A stretch of 64,000 bases of DNA from Amycolatopsis sacchari (GTDB lineage: Bacteria > Actinomycetota > Actinomycetes > Mycobacteriales > Pseudonocardiaceae): the NCBI RefSeq assembly GCF_900114035.1, contig NZ_FORP01000020.1, positions 1 through 64,000 of the forward strand. Direction: 5' to 3'. A program made the translations under genes and the position numbers. Positions 26,471-34,761 of this stretch are shown one piece after another. The number at the start of each line of letters is the position of its first letter. Position 1 is the first letter of the stretch. Below the pieces are notes generated by a model. The model made no database searches and was not told the origin of the DNA. It saw only the letters and a list, made by a program, of their open reading frames with translations.

Positions 26471-26804
26471 TCGCGGCGGGCACGTCGGGGCGGAGGGGCA
26501 GCAGGCCGGCCAGCCCGGTGAGCTCGATCGGACGGGTCACGGCGCGGTGGCTGCCGACCACCGCCCAGCGCTGGCCCCGCCGCGTGGTGGCGGCGTCGGT
26601 GTCGAGCAGGACCTGCAGCCCGGACGAGCCGAGGAAGGTGACGTCCTCGAGGTCGAGGACGAAGTCCGAGGTGCCGAGCCCGGTGTCGAGGTAGTCGCGC
26701 AGGACGGGGGCGCCCAGTGCGTCCAGCTCACCGGCCGTGCGGGCCAGCAGGATGCCATCCTGGCGGAGTTCCGCCTCGATCCGGACGTCGTTCAGTGTGT
26801 GCAC
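26427..26804 (-). CDS. STAS-domain anti-sigma factor antagonist
   Basis: 125 aa. The STAS fold shows GELDALGAPVLRDYL and DLEDVTFLGSSGLQVLLD, where the serines of GSSGL are the usual phosphorylation site of RsbV/SpoIIAA proteins. Unphosphorylated, it would bind the anti-sigma kinase and free the sigma factor. I start at GTG 26804, which has GGAAG upstream. It lies 205 bp after the kinase gene on the same strand and overlaps the heptose operon's 3' end. Confidence 0.85.
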   Translation of the reverse strand: MHTLNDVRIEAELRQDGILLARTAGELDALGAPVLRDYLDTGLGTSDFVLDLEDVTFLGSSGLQVLLDTDAATTRRGQRWAVVGSHRAVTRPIELTGLAGLLPLRPDVPAAISWLTLPRPAAAAH

Positions 26805-27009
26805 GGCGTCTTCCGATCTTGTCGAGGGTTGGGGAAGAGCCCGCACATCCACAGGGCAGTCATGGGGGCCGCCGGGCGGATGCGGAACGCTCTCCCGGCG
26901 CGGCTGCGTCTTCAACCGCTCACCCTCGACCGTACGGACTCCGATGGCGGGCCCGCAAGGCGCTGAGTCGGGTAAAGCCCCTGCTACACGCGGTAATTCG
27001 TGAAAGATC

Positions 27010-27390
27010 TTACGCGACGAGCGTCGCCCAGACGGTCTTCCCGCCGCGCTCCGAGGGCGTGCAGCCCCAGTCCTTGGCCGCCTGCTCGACCATCCTCAGC
27101 CCGAAGCCGCCCTGCGCCCCGCCGGCCCGCACGAAGGCCCGCTCGGGGCTGTCGTCGGTGACCGCCACGGTCAGCTCGCCGCGGTCGAGCTCCAGTGTCA
27201 GCAGCGGGGTGGACCCGGTGTGCCGGAGGGTGTTCTCCACCAGCTCGCTCGCGACGGTCTCCGCGTCCGGGGTGACCGAGGTGATGCGCCAGTCGAGGCA
27301 CACCCCGTCGACGAACCGGCGGGCTCTGCGTGGTGCCTCCGGGCTTCTTCCGAGCGTGATCTCCGCACGGCTTCGCATCGGACTTCTCAC
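27010..27390 (-). CDS. RsbW-like anti-sigma factor serine kinase
   Basis: 126 aa GHKL ATPase domain: N box AETVASELVENTLRHTG, G1 AVTDDSPE, G2 QGGFGLRMVEQAA, and the closing KTVWATL. Such small proteins bind SigB/F factors and phosphorylate STAS antagonists. GTG 27390 follows GAGGAG by 6 bp. A consensus sigma-B-type promoter faces it at 27418-27442, so this inhibitor would be induced by the sigma factor it restrains, giving negative feedback. Confidence 0.86.
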   Translation of the reverse strand: MRSPMRSRAEITLGRSPEAPRRARRFVDGVCLDWRITSVTPDAETVASELVENTLRHTGSTPLLTLELDRGELTVAVTDDSPERAFVRAGGAQGGFGLRMVEQAAKDWGCTPSERGGKTVWATLVA

Positions 27391-27417
27391 CCCATACTCC
27401 TCGTCACGGACGGGGTT

Positions 27418-27442
27418 TACCCTCGCCGCCGGAGCCGGAAAC
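27418..27442 (-). promoter_or_regulatory. Sigma-B-type promoter of the anti-sigma kinase
   Basis: On the minus strand GTTT (27442-27439), 16 bp, GGGTA (27422-27418), 28 bp before the GTG. It lies back to back with the promoter at 27472. Confidence 0.75.
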
Positions 27443-27471
27443 CCGGACCCCCCGAGTCCAAAGTGGACCGA

Positions 27472-27496
27472 GTTTTCCCGTGGTCAGGGCCGGGTA
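27472..27496 (+). promoter_or_regulatory. Sigma-B-type promoter of the nucleotidyltransferase operon
   Basis: GTTT (27472-27475), 16 bp, GGGTA (27492-27496). The ATG follows 10 bp later at 27507 with no ribosome site, so the message is probably leaderless. Confidence 0.75.
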
Positions 27497-27506
27497 GCCC
27501 AGCGGA

Positions 27507-28094
27507 ATGGACGAGAAGAGCCTGCTCCACACGCTGACGAAGGTGGTGAACACCCTGGCCGCGGCGGACATCGACTTCGCGGTGGCCGGGGGGTGCGCGG
27601 TCTACGCCCGCGGCGGCCCCTCCTCGGACCACGACGTCGACGTGTTCGTCCGCGAGGCGGACGTGCGGGCGGCGCAGCGGGCGCTCGTCGACGCGGGCAT
27701 GCGCCCCGAGGAGCCGCCGGAGGACTGGCTCACCAAGGTCTACGACGGCGACGTGCTGGTCGACCTCATCTTCCGGCCCAACTACCGCCCCCAGCTCGAC
27801 GACGTGCTGGACAGGGCCGAGCGGATGCGGGTCGGCCCCGCGCTCGCGAAGGTGGTCACCGGCACCGACCTCATGGTGGACAAGCTGCTGGTGCTCGACG
27901 CGCACCGCTGCGACTTCACCCCGCTCCTGACGATCGCCCGTGACCTGCGGGAACAGGTCGACTGGGACCGGGTCGCCGCGGAAACCGCCGAGTCGCCGTA
28001 CGCCCGCTCGTTCCTGACCCTGCTGGAAGCGCTTTCCATAGCCGACACAGCCGACACGGCGGACACAGCCGAGGCCGAGAGGACGGCATCATGA
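27507..28094 (+). CDS. Nucleotidyltransferase-fold protein
   Basis: 195 aa. The fold shows FAVAGGCAVYARGGPSSDHDVDVFV, where the GG and D-x-D pair is the nucleotidyltransferase active-site pattern, and DGDVLVDLIFRP supplies the third acidic strand. This resembles MNT/AbiEii-like transferases, but no toxin-antitoxin partner is next to it. The C-terminus carries a micro-repeat ADTADTADTAEAE. It is the first gene of a stress operon with the BON and phosphoesterase genes. Substrate unknown. Confidence 0.75.
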   Translation: MDEKSLLHTLTKVVNTLAAADIDFAVAGGCAVYARGGPSSDHDVDVFVREADVRAAQRALVDAGMRPEEPPEDWLTKVYDGDVLVDLIFRPNYRPQLDDVLDRAERMRVGPALAKVVTGTDLMVDKLLVLDAHRCDFTPLLTIARDLREQVDWDRVAAETAESPYARSFLTLLEALSIADTADTADTAEAERTAS

Positions 28095-28351
28095 CCGAGC
28101 CCGAACAGAGCCCGCAGTACCGGGTCGCGCACGTGCGGCGTGCGCTGGCCGAGGACCCGCGCACGGCCGAACTGGGCGTGCGGGTCAACGTGCGCGGGGA
28201 CCACGTGCACCTCTCCGGCGAGGTCGCCACCGAGCAGCGGCGCGCCGAGCTCGAACAGGTGCTCGCCGAGGTGGTCCCCGACGTGGAGCTGCACAACGAC
28301 GTGCGGGTGTCCGACACCCGCGAACCGGCACGACGGGAGGAGCTGCGGTGA
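28091..28351 (+). CDS. BON-domain protein
   Basis: 86 aa, essentially one BON domain: VRRALAEDPRTAELGVRVNV, DHVHLSGEVATEQRRAEL and LHNDVRV. BON modules bind phospholipid or other surfaces in periplasmic and stress proteins. No signal peptide is visible, so it acts in the cytoplasm. It overlaps both neighbours by 4 bp. Confidence 0.8.
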   Translation: MTEPEQSPQYRVAHVRRALAEDPRTAELGVRVNVRGDHVHLSGEVATEQRRAELEQVLAEVVPDVELHNDVRVSDTREPARREELR

Positions 28352-29061
28352 TCCGGATCGCTGCCGTCGGGGACGTGCACCTCGGTGAGGACGCGCGGGG
28401 GCAGCTGCGTCCCGCGCTGGACAAGCTGGGCGGGCACGCCGACGTGCTGCTGCTCGCGGGGGACCTGACCCGGCACGGCGCGCTCGACGAGGCGCGCGTG
28501 GCCGCCGAGGAGTTCGCCGACCTGCCGGTGCCCGTCGTCGCGGTGCTCGGCAACCACGACCACCACGGCGACGCCGCCGACGACATCGCCAAGCTGCTGG
28601 AGGACCACGGCATCCGGGTGCTCGAAGGGGACGCGGTGACGATCGACGTCGGGGACCAGCGCCTCGGCATCGCGGGGGTCAAGGGATTCGGCGGCGGATT
28701 CGCCGGGAAATGCGCGAGCAATTTCGGCGAACGCGAGATGAAGGCCTTCGTGTGTCACACGATCGAGCGGTCCGAGCGGTTGCGGGAAGCGCTGCGCAGT
28801 CTCGACACGGACGTGAAGATCGCTTTGACGCACTATTCGCCGATCCCCGAAACGCTGCGGGGTGAACCGCCCGAGATCTACCCCTTCCTCGGCTGTTACC
28901 AGCTGGGCGAGGTGATCGACGAGTGCGGTGTGGACCTGGCGGTCCACGGGCACGCGCACTTCGGCTGCGAGCAGGGCGTGACCCCCGGCGGGGTCCGGGT
29001 CCGCAACGTCGCCCAGCCGGTCATCCGCAGCGCGTTCGCCACCTACGGACTGGGGTCTTGA
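28348..29061 (+). CDS. Calcineurin-like metallophosphoesterase
   Basis: 237 aa with the full metal-binding set: GDVHLGED, LLAGDLTRHG, VLGNHDHHGD, ALTHYSP and the closing AVHGHAHFG. It could act on nucleotides, phosphoproteins or lipid head groups; nothing decides which. GTG start overlaps the BON gene stop. Confidence 0.83.
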   Translation: MIRIAAVGDVHLGEDARGQLRPALDKLGGHADVLLLAGDLTRHGALDEARVAAEEFADLPVPVVAVLGNHDHHGDAADDIAKLLEDHGIRVLEGDAVTIDVGDQRLGIAGVKGFGGGFAGKCASNFGEREMKAFVCHTIERSERLREALRSLDTDVKIALTHYSPIPETLRGEPPEIYPFLGCYQLGEVIDECGVDLAVHGHAHFGCEQGVTPGGVRVRNVAQPVIRSAFATYGLGS

Positions 29062-29066
29062 TTCAC

Positions 29067-29091
29067 TTTTGAGTCCGGAGGACAGTGGGTA
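29067..29091 (+). promoter_or_regulatory. Candidate sigma-B-type promoter of ctaD
   Basis: TTTT (29067-29070), 16 bp, GGGTA (29087-29091): an exact -10 but a -35 one base off GTTT. It lies 41 bp before the ATG at 29133 and overlaps the in-frame GTG at 29085. It thereby argues for the later start. Confidence 0.5.
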
Positions 29092-29132
29092 AGCCCGGTC
29101 GGCAGCGAGTGCGACGAAGGCGAGGATTTCGG

Positions 29133-30896
29133 ATGACGGAATTGCGGGCCCGGCCCATCGTCCTGGGGAACAGGTACGAGCTGCCGGCGCGGCACCGGCG
29201 GGGCCGCATGCTGCTCGACCTCATGCGCACCACCGATCACAAGAAGATCGGGATGATGTACCTGTTCACCTCGCTGGGCTTCTTCGTCGTCGGCGGGTCG
29301 CTCGCCCTGCTCATGCGCGGTGAACTGGCCAGGCCGGGCCTGCAGTTCCTGTCCAACGAGCAGTACAACCAGCTGTTCACCATGCACGGCACGATCATGC
29401 TGCTGCTGTACGCGACGCCGAACGTGTTCGCGTTCGCCAACCTGATCCTGCCGTTGCAGATCGGTTCTCCCGACGTGGCGTTCCCGCGCCTGAACGCGTT
29501 CTCCTACTGGCTGTTCCTGTTCGGCGGGCTGATCGTGTTGTCGTCGTTCGCCACGCCGGGAGGCGCGGCCGATTTCGGTTGGACGGCGTACACCCCGCTT
29601 TCGGACTTCACGCATTCGCCGGGTATCGGTGGCAACATGTGGGCGGCGGGCCTGATCGTGTCCGGTCTCGGCACGATCCTCGGCGCGGTCAACATGGTCA
29701 CGACGATCGTGTGCCTGCGGTGTCCCGGGATGACGATGTGGCGGATGCCCATTTTCACCTGGAACATCCTGTTCACGTCGATCCTGGTGCTCGCGGTGTT
29801 CCCGATCCTCACGGCGGCGCTGTTCGCGCTGCTGGCCGACCGGCTGATCGGCGCGCACGCGCTCGACCCGGCGAACGGCGGGGCGATACTGTGGCAGCAC
29901 CTGTTCTGGTTCTTCGGCCACCCCGAGGTCTACATCATCGCGCTGCCCTATTTCGGGATCGTCACCGAGATCATCCCCGTGTTCAGCAGGAAACCGTTGT
30001 TCGGGTACCGGCTGATGGTGTTCGCGACGATCGGCATCACCGCGCTTTCGTTCGCGGTGTGGGCGCACCACATGTTCGCCACCGGCGCGGTGCTGCTGCC
30101 GTTCTTCTCGTTCATGACGTTCCTCATCGCGGTGCCGACGGGCATCAAGTTCTTCAACTGGATCGGCACGATGTGGAAGGGCCGGATCTCGTTCGAAAGC
30201 CCGATGCTGTGGTCGGTCGGGTTCCTCGTCACGTTCCTGCTCGGCGGGCTGACCGGGATCATCCTCGCGTCGCCGCCGCTGGACTTCCACATCCACGACA
30301 GTTACTTCGTGGTGGCGCACTTCCACTACGTGCTGTTCGGCACGATCGTGTTCGCGACGTTCGCCGGGGTGTACTTCTGGTTCCCGAAGATGACCGGCCG
30401 GATGCTCAACGAACCGCTGGCGAAACTGCATTTCTGGACCACGTTCATCGGGTTCCACACGACGTTCCTCGTGCAGCACTGGCTCGGTGACGAGGGCATG
30501 CCGCGGCGGTACGCGGACTACCTGCCTTCGGACGGTTTCACGGTGCTGAACACCATTTCGACGATCGGCGCGTTCATCCTCGGCGCGTCGATGCTGCCGT
30601 TCATCTACAACGTGGTCCGCAGCTACCGTTTCGGTGATCCGGTCGAAGTGGACGATCCCTGGGGCTTCGGCAACTCGCTGGAGTGGGCCACGACGTGCCC
30701 GCCGCCGCGGCACAACTTCCTTGAGCTGCCGAGGATCCGCTCCGAGCGGCCTGCTTTCGAGCTGCACTACCCGCACATGATCGACCGCCTGCACGAAGAG
30801 GGGCACATCACGCTCACGGGCAAGACGGTGCCGCATTCGGAGGCGCAGGAAACGCCTTCGGAAAAGGCGTCTCAGGCCAGCACTCCTCACGATTAG
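29133..30896 (+). CDS. ctaD: Cytochrome c oxidase subunit I, stand-alone copy
   Basis: 587 aa integral membrane haem-copper oxidase subunit with 12 helices. The redox-site residues are all there: MHGTIM (low-spin haem His), [10 protein letters not shown] (Cu-B His with the cross-linked Tyr), WAHHMF (Cu-B His pair) and [11 protein letters not shown] (haem a and a3 His). It reduces oxygen while pumping protons. No subunit II, III or haem biosynthesis gene is near, so this looks like a second, stress-inducible copy that exchanges into the main oxidase. Start chosen after the promoter at 29067, with GCGAGGA as ribosome site. Confidence 0.93.
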   Translation: MTELRARPIVLGNRYELPARHRRGRMLLDLMRTTDHKKIGMMYLFTSLGFFVVGGSLALLMRGELARPGLQFLSNEQYNQLFTMHGTIMLLLYATPNVFAFANLILPLQIGSPDVAFPRLNAFSYWLFLFGGLIVLSSFATPGGAADFGWTAYTPLSDFTHSPGIGGNMWAAGLIVSGLGTILGAVNMVTTIVCLRCPGMTMWRMPIFTWNILFTSILVLAVFPILTAALFALLADRLIGAHALDPANGGAILWQHLFWFFGHPEVYIIALPYFGIVTEIIPVFSRKPLFGYRLMVFATIGITALSFAVWAHHMFATGAVLLPFFSFMTFLIAVPTGIKFFNWIGTMWKGRISFESPMLWSVGFLVTFLLGGLTGIILASPPLDFHIHDSYFVVAHFHYVLFGTIVFATFAGVYFWFPKMTGRMLNEPLAKLHFWTTFIGFHTTFLVQHWLGDEGMPRRYADYLPSDGFTVLNTISTIGAFILGASMLPFIYNVVRSYRFGDPVEVDDPWGFGNSLEWATTCPPPRHNFLELPRIRSERPAFELHYPHMIDRLHEEGHITLTGKTVPHSEAQETPSEKASQASTPHD

Positions 30897-30915
30897 TGCT
30901 CGTCGTCCCCGGGTA
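30891..30915 (+). promoter_or_regulatory. Sigma-B-type promoter of the holin-X operon
   Basis: GATT (30891-30894), 16 bp, GGGTA (30911-30915). The -35 overlaps the ctaD stop codon. The ribosome site GGAGGAG and ATG 30950 follow. Confidence 0.65.
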
Positions 30916-30949
30916 GCCGGTCGCCAGAGGCGACTTGGAGGAGACGACG

Positions 30950-31381
30950 ATGAGTGACACAGCCGGTCGCGGGTCGACGGCGGTCGAGGACCGCTCGATC
31001 GCGCAGCTGATCCAGGACCTGTCCGAGCAGATGCGCCGTCTCGTGCGGGACGAGCTGCGTCTGGCCACCGAGGAGCTGAAGCAGAAGGGCAGGCACGCCG
31101 GCCTCGGCGCCGGGCTCACCGGCGTCGCCGGGGTCACGGCGTTCTTCGGCGCGGCGGTGCTGATCGCGGCGGCCGTGCTCGGGCTCGCGCTCGTCCTGCC
31201 GGGCTGGGCCGCAGCGGTGATCATCGGCGTCGCGCTGCTCGCCATCGCCGGGATCGCCGCGCTCGTGGGCACGAAGCAGCTGAAGGCCGCGGTGCCGCCG
31301 ATCCCCGAGGAGGCCGCGGCGGGTGTGCAGAAGGACGTCGAGATCGTGAAGCAGAGGGGGCACGGCAATGCCCGAGCCTGA
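30950..31381 (+). CDS. Actinobacterial holin-X family membrane protein
   Basis: 143 aa. An amphipathic N-terminal region (SIAQLIQDLSEQMRRLVRDE) is followed by two helices (GVTAFFGAAVLIAAAVLGLA and AAVIIGVALLAIAGIAAL). This is the PF07332-type layout; despite the name these are chromosomal stress proteins, not phage lysis genes. GGAGGAG at 30937-30943 sets the ATG at 30950. It overlaps the next gene by 14 bp. Confidence 0.78.
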   Translation: MSDTAGRGSTAVEDRSIAQLIQDLSEQMRRLVRDELRLATEELKQKGRHAGLGAGLTGVAGVTAFFGAAVLIAAAVLGLALVLPGWAAAVIIGVALLAIAGIAALVGTKQLKAAVPPIPEEAAAGVQKDVEIVKQRGHGNARA

Positions 31382-31583
31382 CACCTTCCCGCGCAACGCG
31401 GAACAGGCGCGCCTGGACGCCGAGCTGACCCGGCAGGAGCTGGGTGAGACCGCCGAGGCGCTGGCCGAAAAGGTCAAGGAGACCGCGCACACGACGCAGC
31501 GTGCCGCGCTCACCACCGGTGCGGCGGTCGGCGCGGCGGTGCTGCTGGTGCTGTTGATCAAGAAGCTCGTCAGCAGGAGGTGA
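31368..31583 (+). CDS. DUF3618 small membrane protein
   Basis: 71 aa. The conserved N-terminal part RLDAELTRQELGETAEALAE is followed by one helix (GAAVGAAVLLVLLIKKL) and a basic tail. DUF3618 proteins almost always travel with holin-X proteins, as here; a joint envelope role is likely but not defined. Confidence 0.8.
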   Translation: MPEPDTFPRNAEQARLDAELTRQELGETAEALAEKVKETAHTTQRAALTTGAAVGAAVLLVLLIKKLVSRR

Positions 31584-31585
31584 GC

Positions 31586-31927
31586 ATGGTCCACCACGTC
31601 GAGGTCGACCAGGAGCTGTGGGACGAGTTCCACCGCGTCGTCAACATGTCGTCGCGGGAACTGAGCGAGTGGCTGCGGGTGCGGTCCGCCGAGCCGGACG
31701 CCGAGGAGCTGCCGGACCAGGCGGGGACCCAGACCGGCAGGCACGTGCTGGACATCCTGCAGAAGCGCCGGGTGGACCTCACGGATGACGACGAGCGCGT
31801 GATGCGGAAGGTCGTCGACCGGATCCACGCCGAACGGCGGGACGACCTGGAACCGACCGCGGGACAGGAGAACTGGCGGCACCGCCTGATGTCGCTGGGG
31901 CACGACCCGCTGAAGGGAGCGCGCTGA
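31586..31927 (+). CDS. DUF3140 protein
   Basis: 113 aa, soluble and charged. The core DQELWDEFHRVVNMSSRELS and the later TGRHVLDILQKRRVDLTDDD fit DUF3140, a family of unknown function in stress loci. AGGAGG 5 bp before ATG 31586 makes this a better start than the GTG at 31580. TGATG overlap with the next small gene. Confidence 0.7.
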   Translation: MVHHVEVDQELWDEFHRVVNMSSRELSEWLRVRSAEPDAEELPDQAGTQTGRHVLDILQKRRVDLTDDDERVMRKVVDRIHAERRDDLEPTAGQENWRHRLMSLGHDPLKGAR

Positions 31928-32097
31928 TGGAGCGCGGCAGCGACAAGAACGGCCCCCGCGAGGACGACGCGCTGAAGGCCGAGCTGCGGGGCATGCTGCA
32001 AGGCAACGGCCCCAGCCGCGCCGAAGAATGGCGCGATCCGGAACCCCCTGCGGATGATGATCCCGAGGTGCCGCCTGCTGGGGCGTCTCAGGGGTAG
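31927..32097 (+). CDS. Small protein resembling the N-terminus of DUF2795 proteins
   Basis: 56 aa, starting in a TGATG overlap with the DUF3140 gene. MERGSDKNGPREDDALKAEL followed by RAEEWRDPEPPADDDPE matches the conserved head of a common actinomycete family that usually continues into a DUF2795 domain. Here the frame stops after PPAGASQG and the repeat region begins. It is either a genuine short form or a gene truncated by the repeat expansion. Confidence 0.6.
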   Translation: MERGSDKNGPREDDALKAELRGMLQGNGPSRAEEWRDPEPPADDDPEVPPAGASQG

Positions 32098-32834
32098 CGC
32101 CGGGCGGTGGCCTTCGCCGCGCGATTGTCGCTGGAGTGGGCGGGCAGTCGTCGGGGTAGTGCTGCCGTCCTCTGGCCGCGAGGCAGGGGCCTCGGCGGGA
32201 GTTACCGGGAAACCGCTCCAGGGGCAGCGCCTCCGGTACCGGCCGGGCTGGGCGCGATCGCCACCGCCCCGGCGGCAGGGGCCCTCGGCCCCGGCGGGAG
32301 GAGGCGTTCCGGCCCTGGCGAGAAGCGGCCCAGGCCCCAGCCCCGGCACCCCGGCCCAGGTCCAGGCACCAGGCCCAACGGCAGGCACCCCGGCCCCGGC
32401 GCCCGCCCCGGCGGGAGGCGGCCCAGGCTCCGGCCTGAGCACCCCCGGCCCTGGCACCCCGGTCCCGGCACAGGTCCAGGCGCCAGGCCCCGACGGCAGG
32501 CACCGCAGTCCCGGCGCCCGCCCCGGCTGGAGGCGACCCCGGCGGCAGGAGGCATTCCGCCTGGCGAGAGGCGGCTTAGGCCCCAGCCCCGGCACCCCGA
32601 CCCGGGTCCAGGCACCAGTCCCCAACGGCTGGCGCACCCAGCCCTGGCGGCAGGCACACCGGCCCCGGCGCCCGCCCCGGCGGGAGGCGGCCTAGGCGCC
32701 AGGCCTCCGCCCCCCGGCCCCGGCCCCCGGTCCCGGCCCAGGCGCCCGGCACCTCCGGCGCCCCAGCCCCAGCCCCCGCGGCAGGCACCCAGCCCCAGCC
32801 CCGCCCCCAACCCCCAGCCCAGCGGGCAAACCCC
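32098..32834. repeat. GC-rich degenerate tandem repeat, 737 bp without a supported gene
   Basis: A CCCCGG/GGCGCC-rich stretch between convergent operons. Recurrent blocks show the unit: GTCCAGGC(A/G)CCAG at 32360, 32474 and 32606, and GCGCCCGCCCCGGC at 32399, 32514 and 32668. Units are thus about 115-150 bp, at least three of them, diverged. All frames stay open because of composition, giving Pro/Gly/Arg-rich readings with no ribosome site and no stable frame between units. Confidence 0.75.
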
Positions 32835-33455
32835 TCAGCCGTAGAGCTTCGCGGCGTACTCCGGGCCGTAGTAGCGCTCCAGCTCCTCCAGCGAGTCCTC
32901 CGGGCGCTCGAGCGTCCGGGCGATCACGGGCCGGGGTGGCACCGACTCCGGCTGCCACGTCTCCGGCCGCCACAGCTTGGAGCGCATGAAGGCCTTCGCG
33001 CAGTGGTGGAAGATCTCCTCGATCTCCACCACCAGCGCCAGCACCGGCCGGTGCCCCTTCACGACCATGTCGTCGAAGAACGGCGCCTTGCGGACCAGCC
33101 GGGCCCGCCCGTTGATCCGGAGCGTGTCGCCGCGGCCCGGCACGAAGTAGATGAGCCCGACGTGCGGGTTCGCGAGGATGTTGCGGAACCCGTCCGCCCG
33201 TTTGTTGCCCGGCCGTTCCGGGAGGGCGATCGTGATGTCGTCGAGCACGAGCGTGAACCCGGGCGGATCGCCCTTCGGGGAGACGTCGCACGAGCCGTCG
33301 GGGCCCGAGGTGGCGATGAGGCAGAACGGCGAACTCGCCAGCCACTGCCGGTCGAACTCGTGCAGCGCCGGGCGCTCCTTCCGCAGCGCGGCGGCCGCCG
33401 GCTCGCCGAGCAGCTCACGCAGTTCTTCCTCCGAGGTCAGCTCTTCCACGTCCAT
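32835..33455 (-). CDS. PPOX-type flavoprotein (pyridoxamine 5'-phosphate oxidase family)
   Basis: 206 aa. The split-barrel flavin fold is recognised from FCLIATSGPDGSCDVSPKGD (phosphate-binding strand), ALPERPGNKRADGFRNIL and VGLIYFVPGRGDTLRINGRA. The pattern matches the MSMEG_1061 subgroup, often F420- or FMN-dependent. The reaction is unknown. The ATG at 33455 has a TAGGGT hexamer about 7 bp upstream and no ribosome site, consistent with a leaderless message. It lies 41 bp after ispH on the same strand. Confidence 0.82.
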   Translation of the reverse strand: MDVEELTSEEELRELLGEPAAAALRKERPALHEFDRQWLASSPFCLIATSGPDGSCDVSPKGDPPGFTLVLDDITIALPERPGNKRADGFRNILANPHVGLIYFVPGRGDTLRINGRARLVRKAPFFDDMVVKGHRPVLALVVEIEEIFHHCAKAFMRSKLWRPETWQPESVPPRPVIARTLERPEDSLEELERYYGPEYAAKLYG

Positions 33456-33496
33456 GGCGCCGACCCTAGCGGCACCATGGTCAACTGCGGGACTGA

Positions 33497-34754
33497 TTAA
33501 CGCACCGCCAACGGCAGCGTGAAATGCGTGGTTTCGTGCGTGGTTTCCCGTTCCTCGACGGTGAGCGGGCCGAGCCCGCCCAGTGCGGCGATCACCTCCT
33601 CCACCAGCCGGGGCGGCGCCGAGGCACCCGCCGTCAGGCCGATGACGTTCGCCTCCGCGAGCCAGGACGGCCGGATGTCGTGGGCGTCGTCGATCAGGTG
33701 CGCCGGCGTGCCCTGCCGCCGGGCCAGCTCCACGAGCCGCACCGAGTTCGACGAGTTCGCCGAACCCACCACGAGCAGCACGTCCGCGTCCGCCGCGACC
33801 GAGCGGAGCGCGTCCTGGCGGTTGGTGGTGGCGTAGCAGATGTCGTCGGTCGCCGGGCCGCGCAGCTTCGGGAACCGGTCCCGCAACACCGCGACCACCT
33901 CCGCCGTCTCCTCCACGCGCAACGTGGTCTGCGTCAGGTACGACACGCGGGACGGATCGGGCACCCGCACGCGCCGCGCGTCCTCGACCGACTGCACGAG
34001 CACCGTCCGCGCCGGCGCTTCGCCCAGCGTGCCCTCCACCTCCTCGTGCCCGGCGTGCCCGATCAACAGCACCGTGTCGCCGCGCGCCGCGAACCGCTGC
34101 GCCTCCGCGTGCACCTTCGTCACCAGCGGGCACGTCGCGTCGACCACCGCCAGCCGCCGGCGTTTCGCCTCGGCCCGCACGGCGGGGGAGACACCGTGCG
34201 CGGAGAACACCACCGTCGCCTCCCTCGGCACCTGCGACAGCTCGTCGACGAAAACCGCGCCCCGCGCCTCCAAACCGGCGACGACATGTCGATTGTGGAC
34301 GATCTGCTTGCGCACGTAGACCGGCCCGCCGCGCTGGTCGAGCAGCCGTTCGACGACCTCGATCGCGCGTTCCACCCCCGCGCAGAAGGAACGCGGCGAG
34401 GCGAGCAGGACCTTCCGCGCCCGCCCCGCCGCCGCGAGCCACGCGGCACCCGCCGCGCAGACCGCCGCGGTCAGCTCCGGCGACGGCGGGTTCGGCAGGG
34501 CCAGGCCGAGCCCCGCCTCCCCGCCCGCCACCGGGAACACCGTCCGCAGCGCCACCGCACCCCGGTCGGCGGTACCCGCGTGCAGGTGCCCGCACCCCGC
34601 GCCGGCGCAGCTCGCCCTCCAGCAGCACCGCCGCGGGGCACGGCACGGCGGGCCTGCTGGGCCACAGGAGGTCGTCGGCGACCAGCACGCTCCCCGGCGC
34701 CGACCGGCCGGGATCGTTCGCGGCGAGGATGCTCTGGGCTGCGGTGAAGGACAT
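33497..34754 (-). CDS. ispH: IspH with N-terminal extension and apparent frameshift
   Basis: 4-Hydroxy-3-methylbut-2-enyl diphosphate reductase, last step of the MEP pathway, giving IPP and DMAPP. The core has the three cluster cysteines ([42 protein letters not shown]) and the acidic [13 protein letters not shown]. The best start is ATG 34754, preceded by AGGAG inside the upstream gene's stop. From there 53 residues ([20 protein letters not shown] to ELRRRG) read in one frame, while the continuation ([20 protein letters not shown] and on into IspH) is in another. A single extra base, most likely in the run of four C at 34595-34598, would reconcile them. Repaired, the extension ahead of IspH is about 110 aa, unusual for this enzyme. 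It is the last gene of the encapsulin operon. Confidence 0.8.
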
Positions 34755-34761
34755 GGCTCTC

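Noticed and set aside
30950-31381. The holin-X gene as evidence of a prophage.
   Set aside because: It lies in a stress operon with DUF3618 and DUF3140 genes and no phage gene is nearby; this family is chromosomal in actinomycetes.
32107-32844. A 245-codon Pro/Gly/Arg-rich frame in the repeat tract.
   Set aside because: No ribosome site, codon composition dictated by the repeat, and repeat units not multiples of three, so the reading changes from unit to unit.
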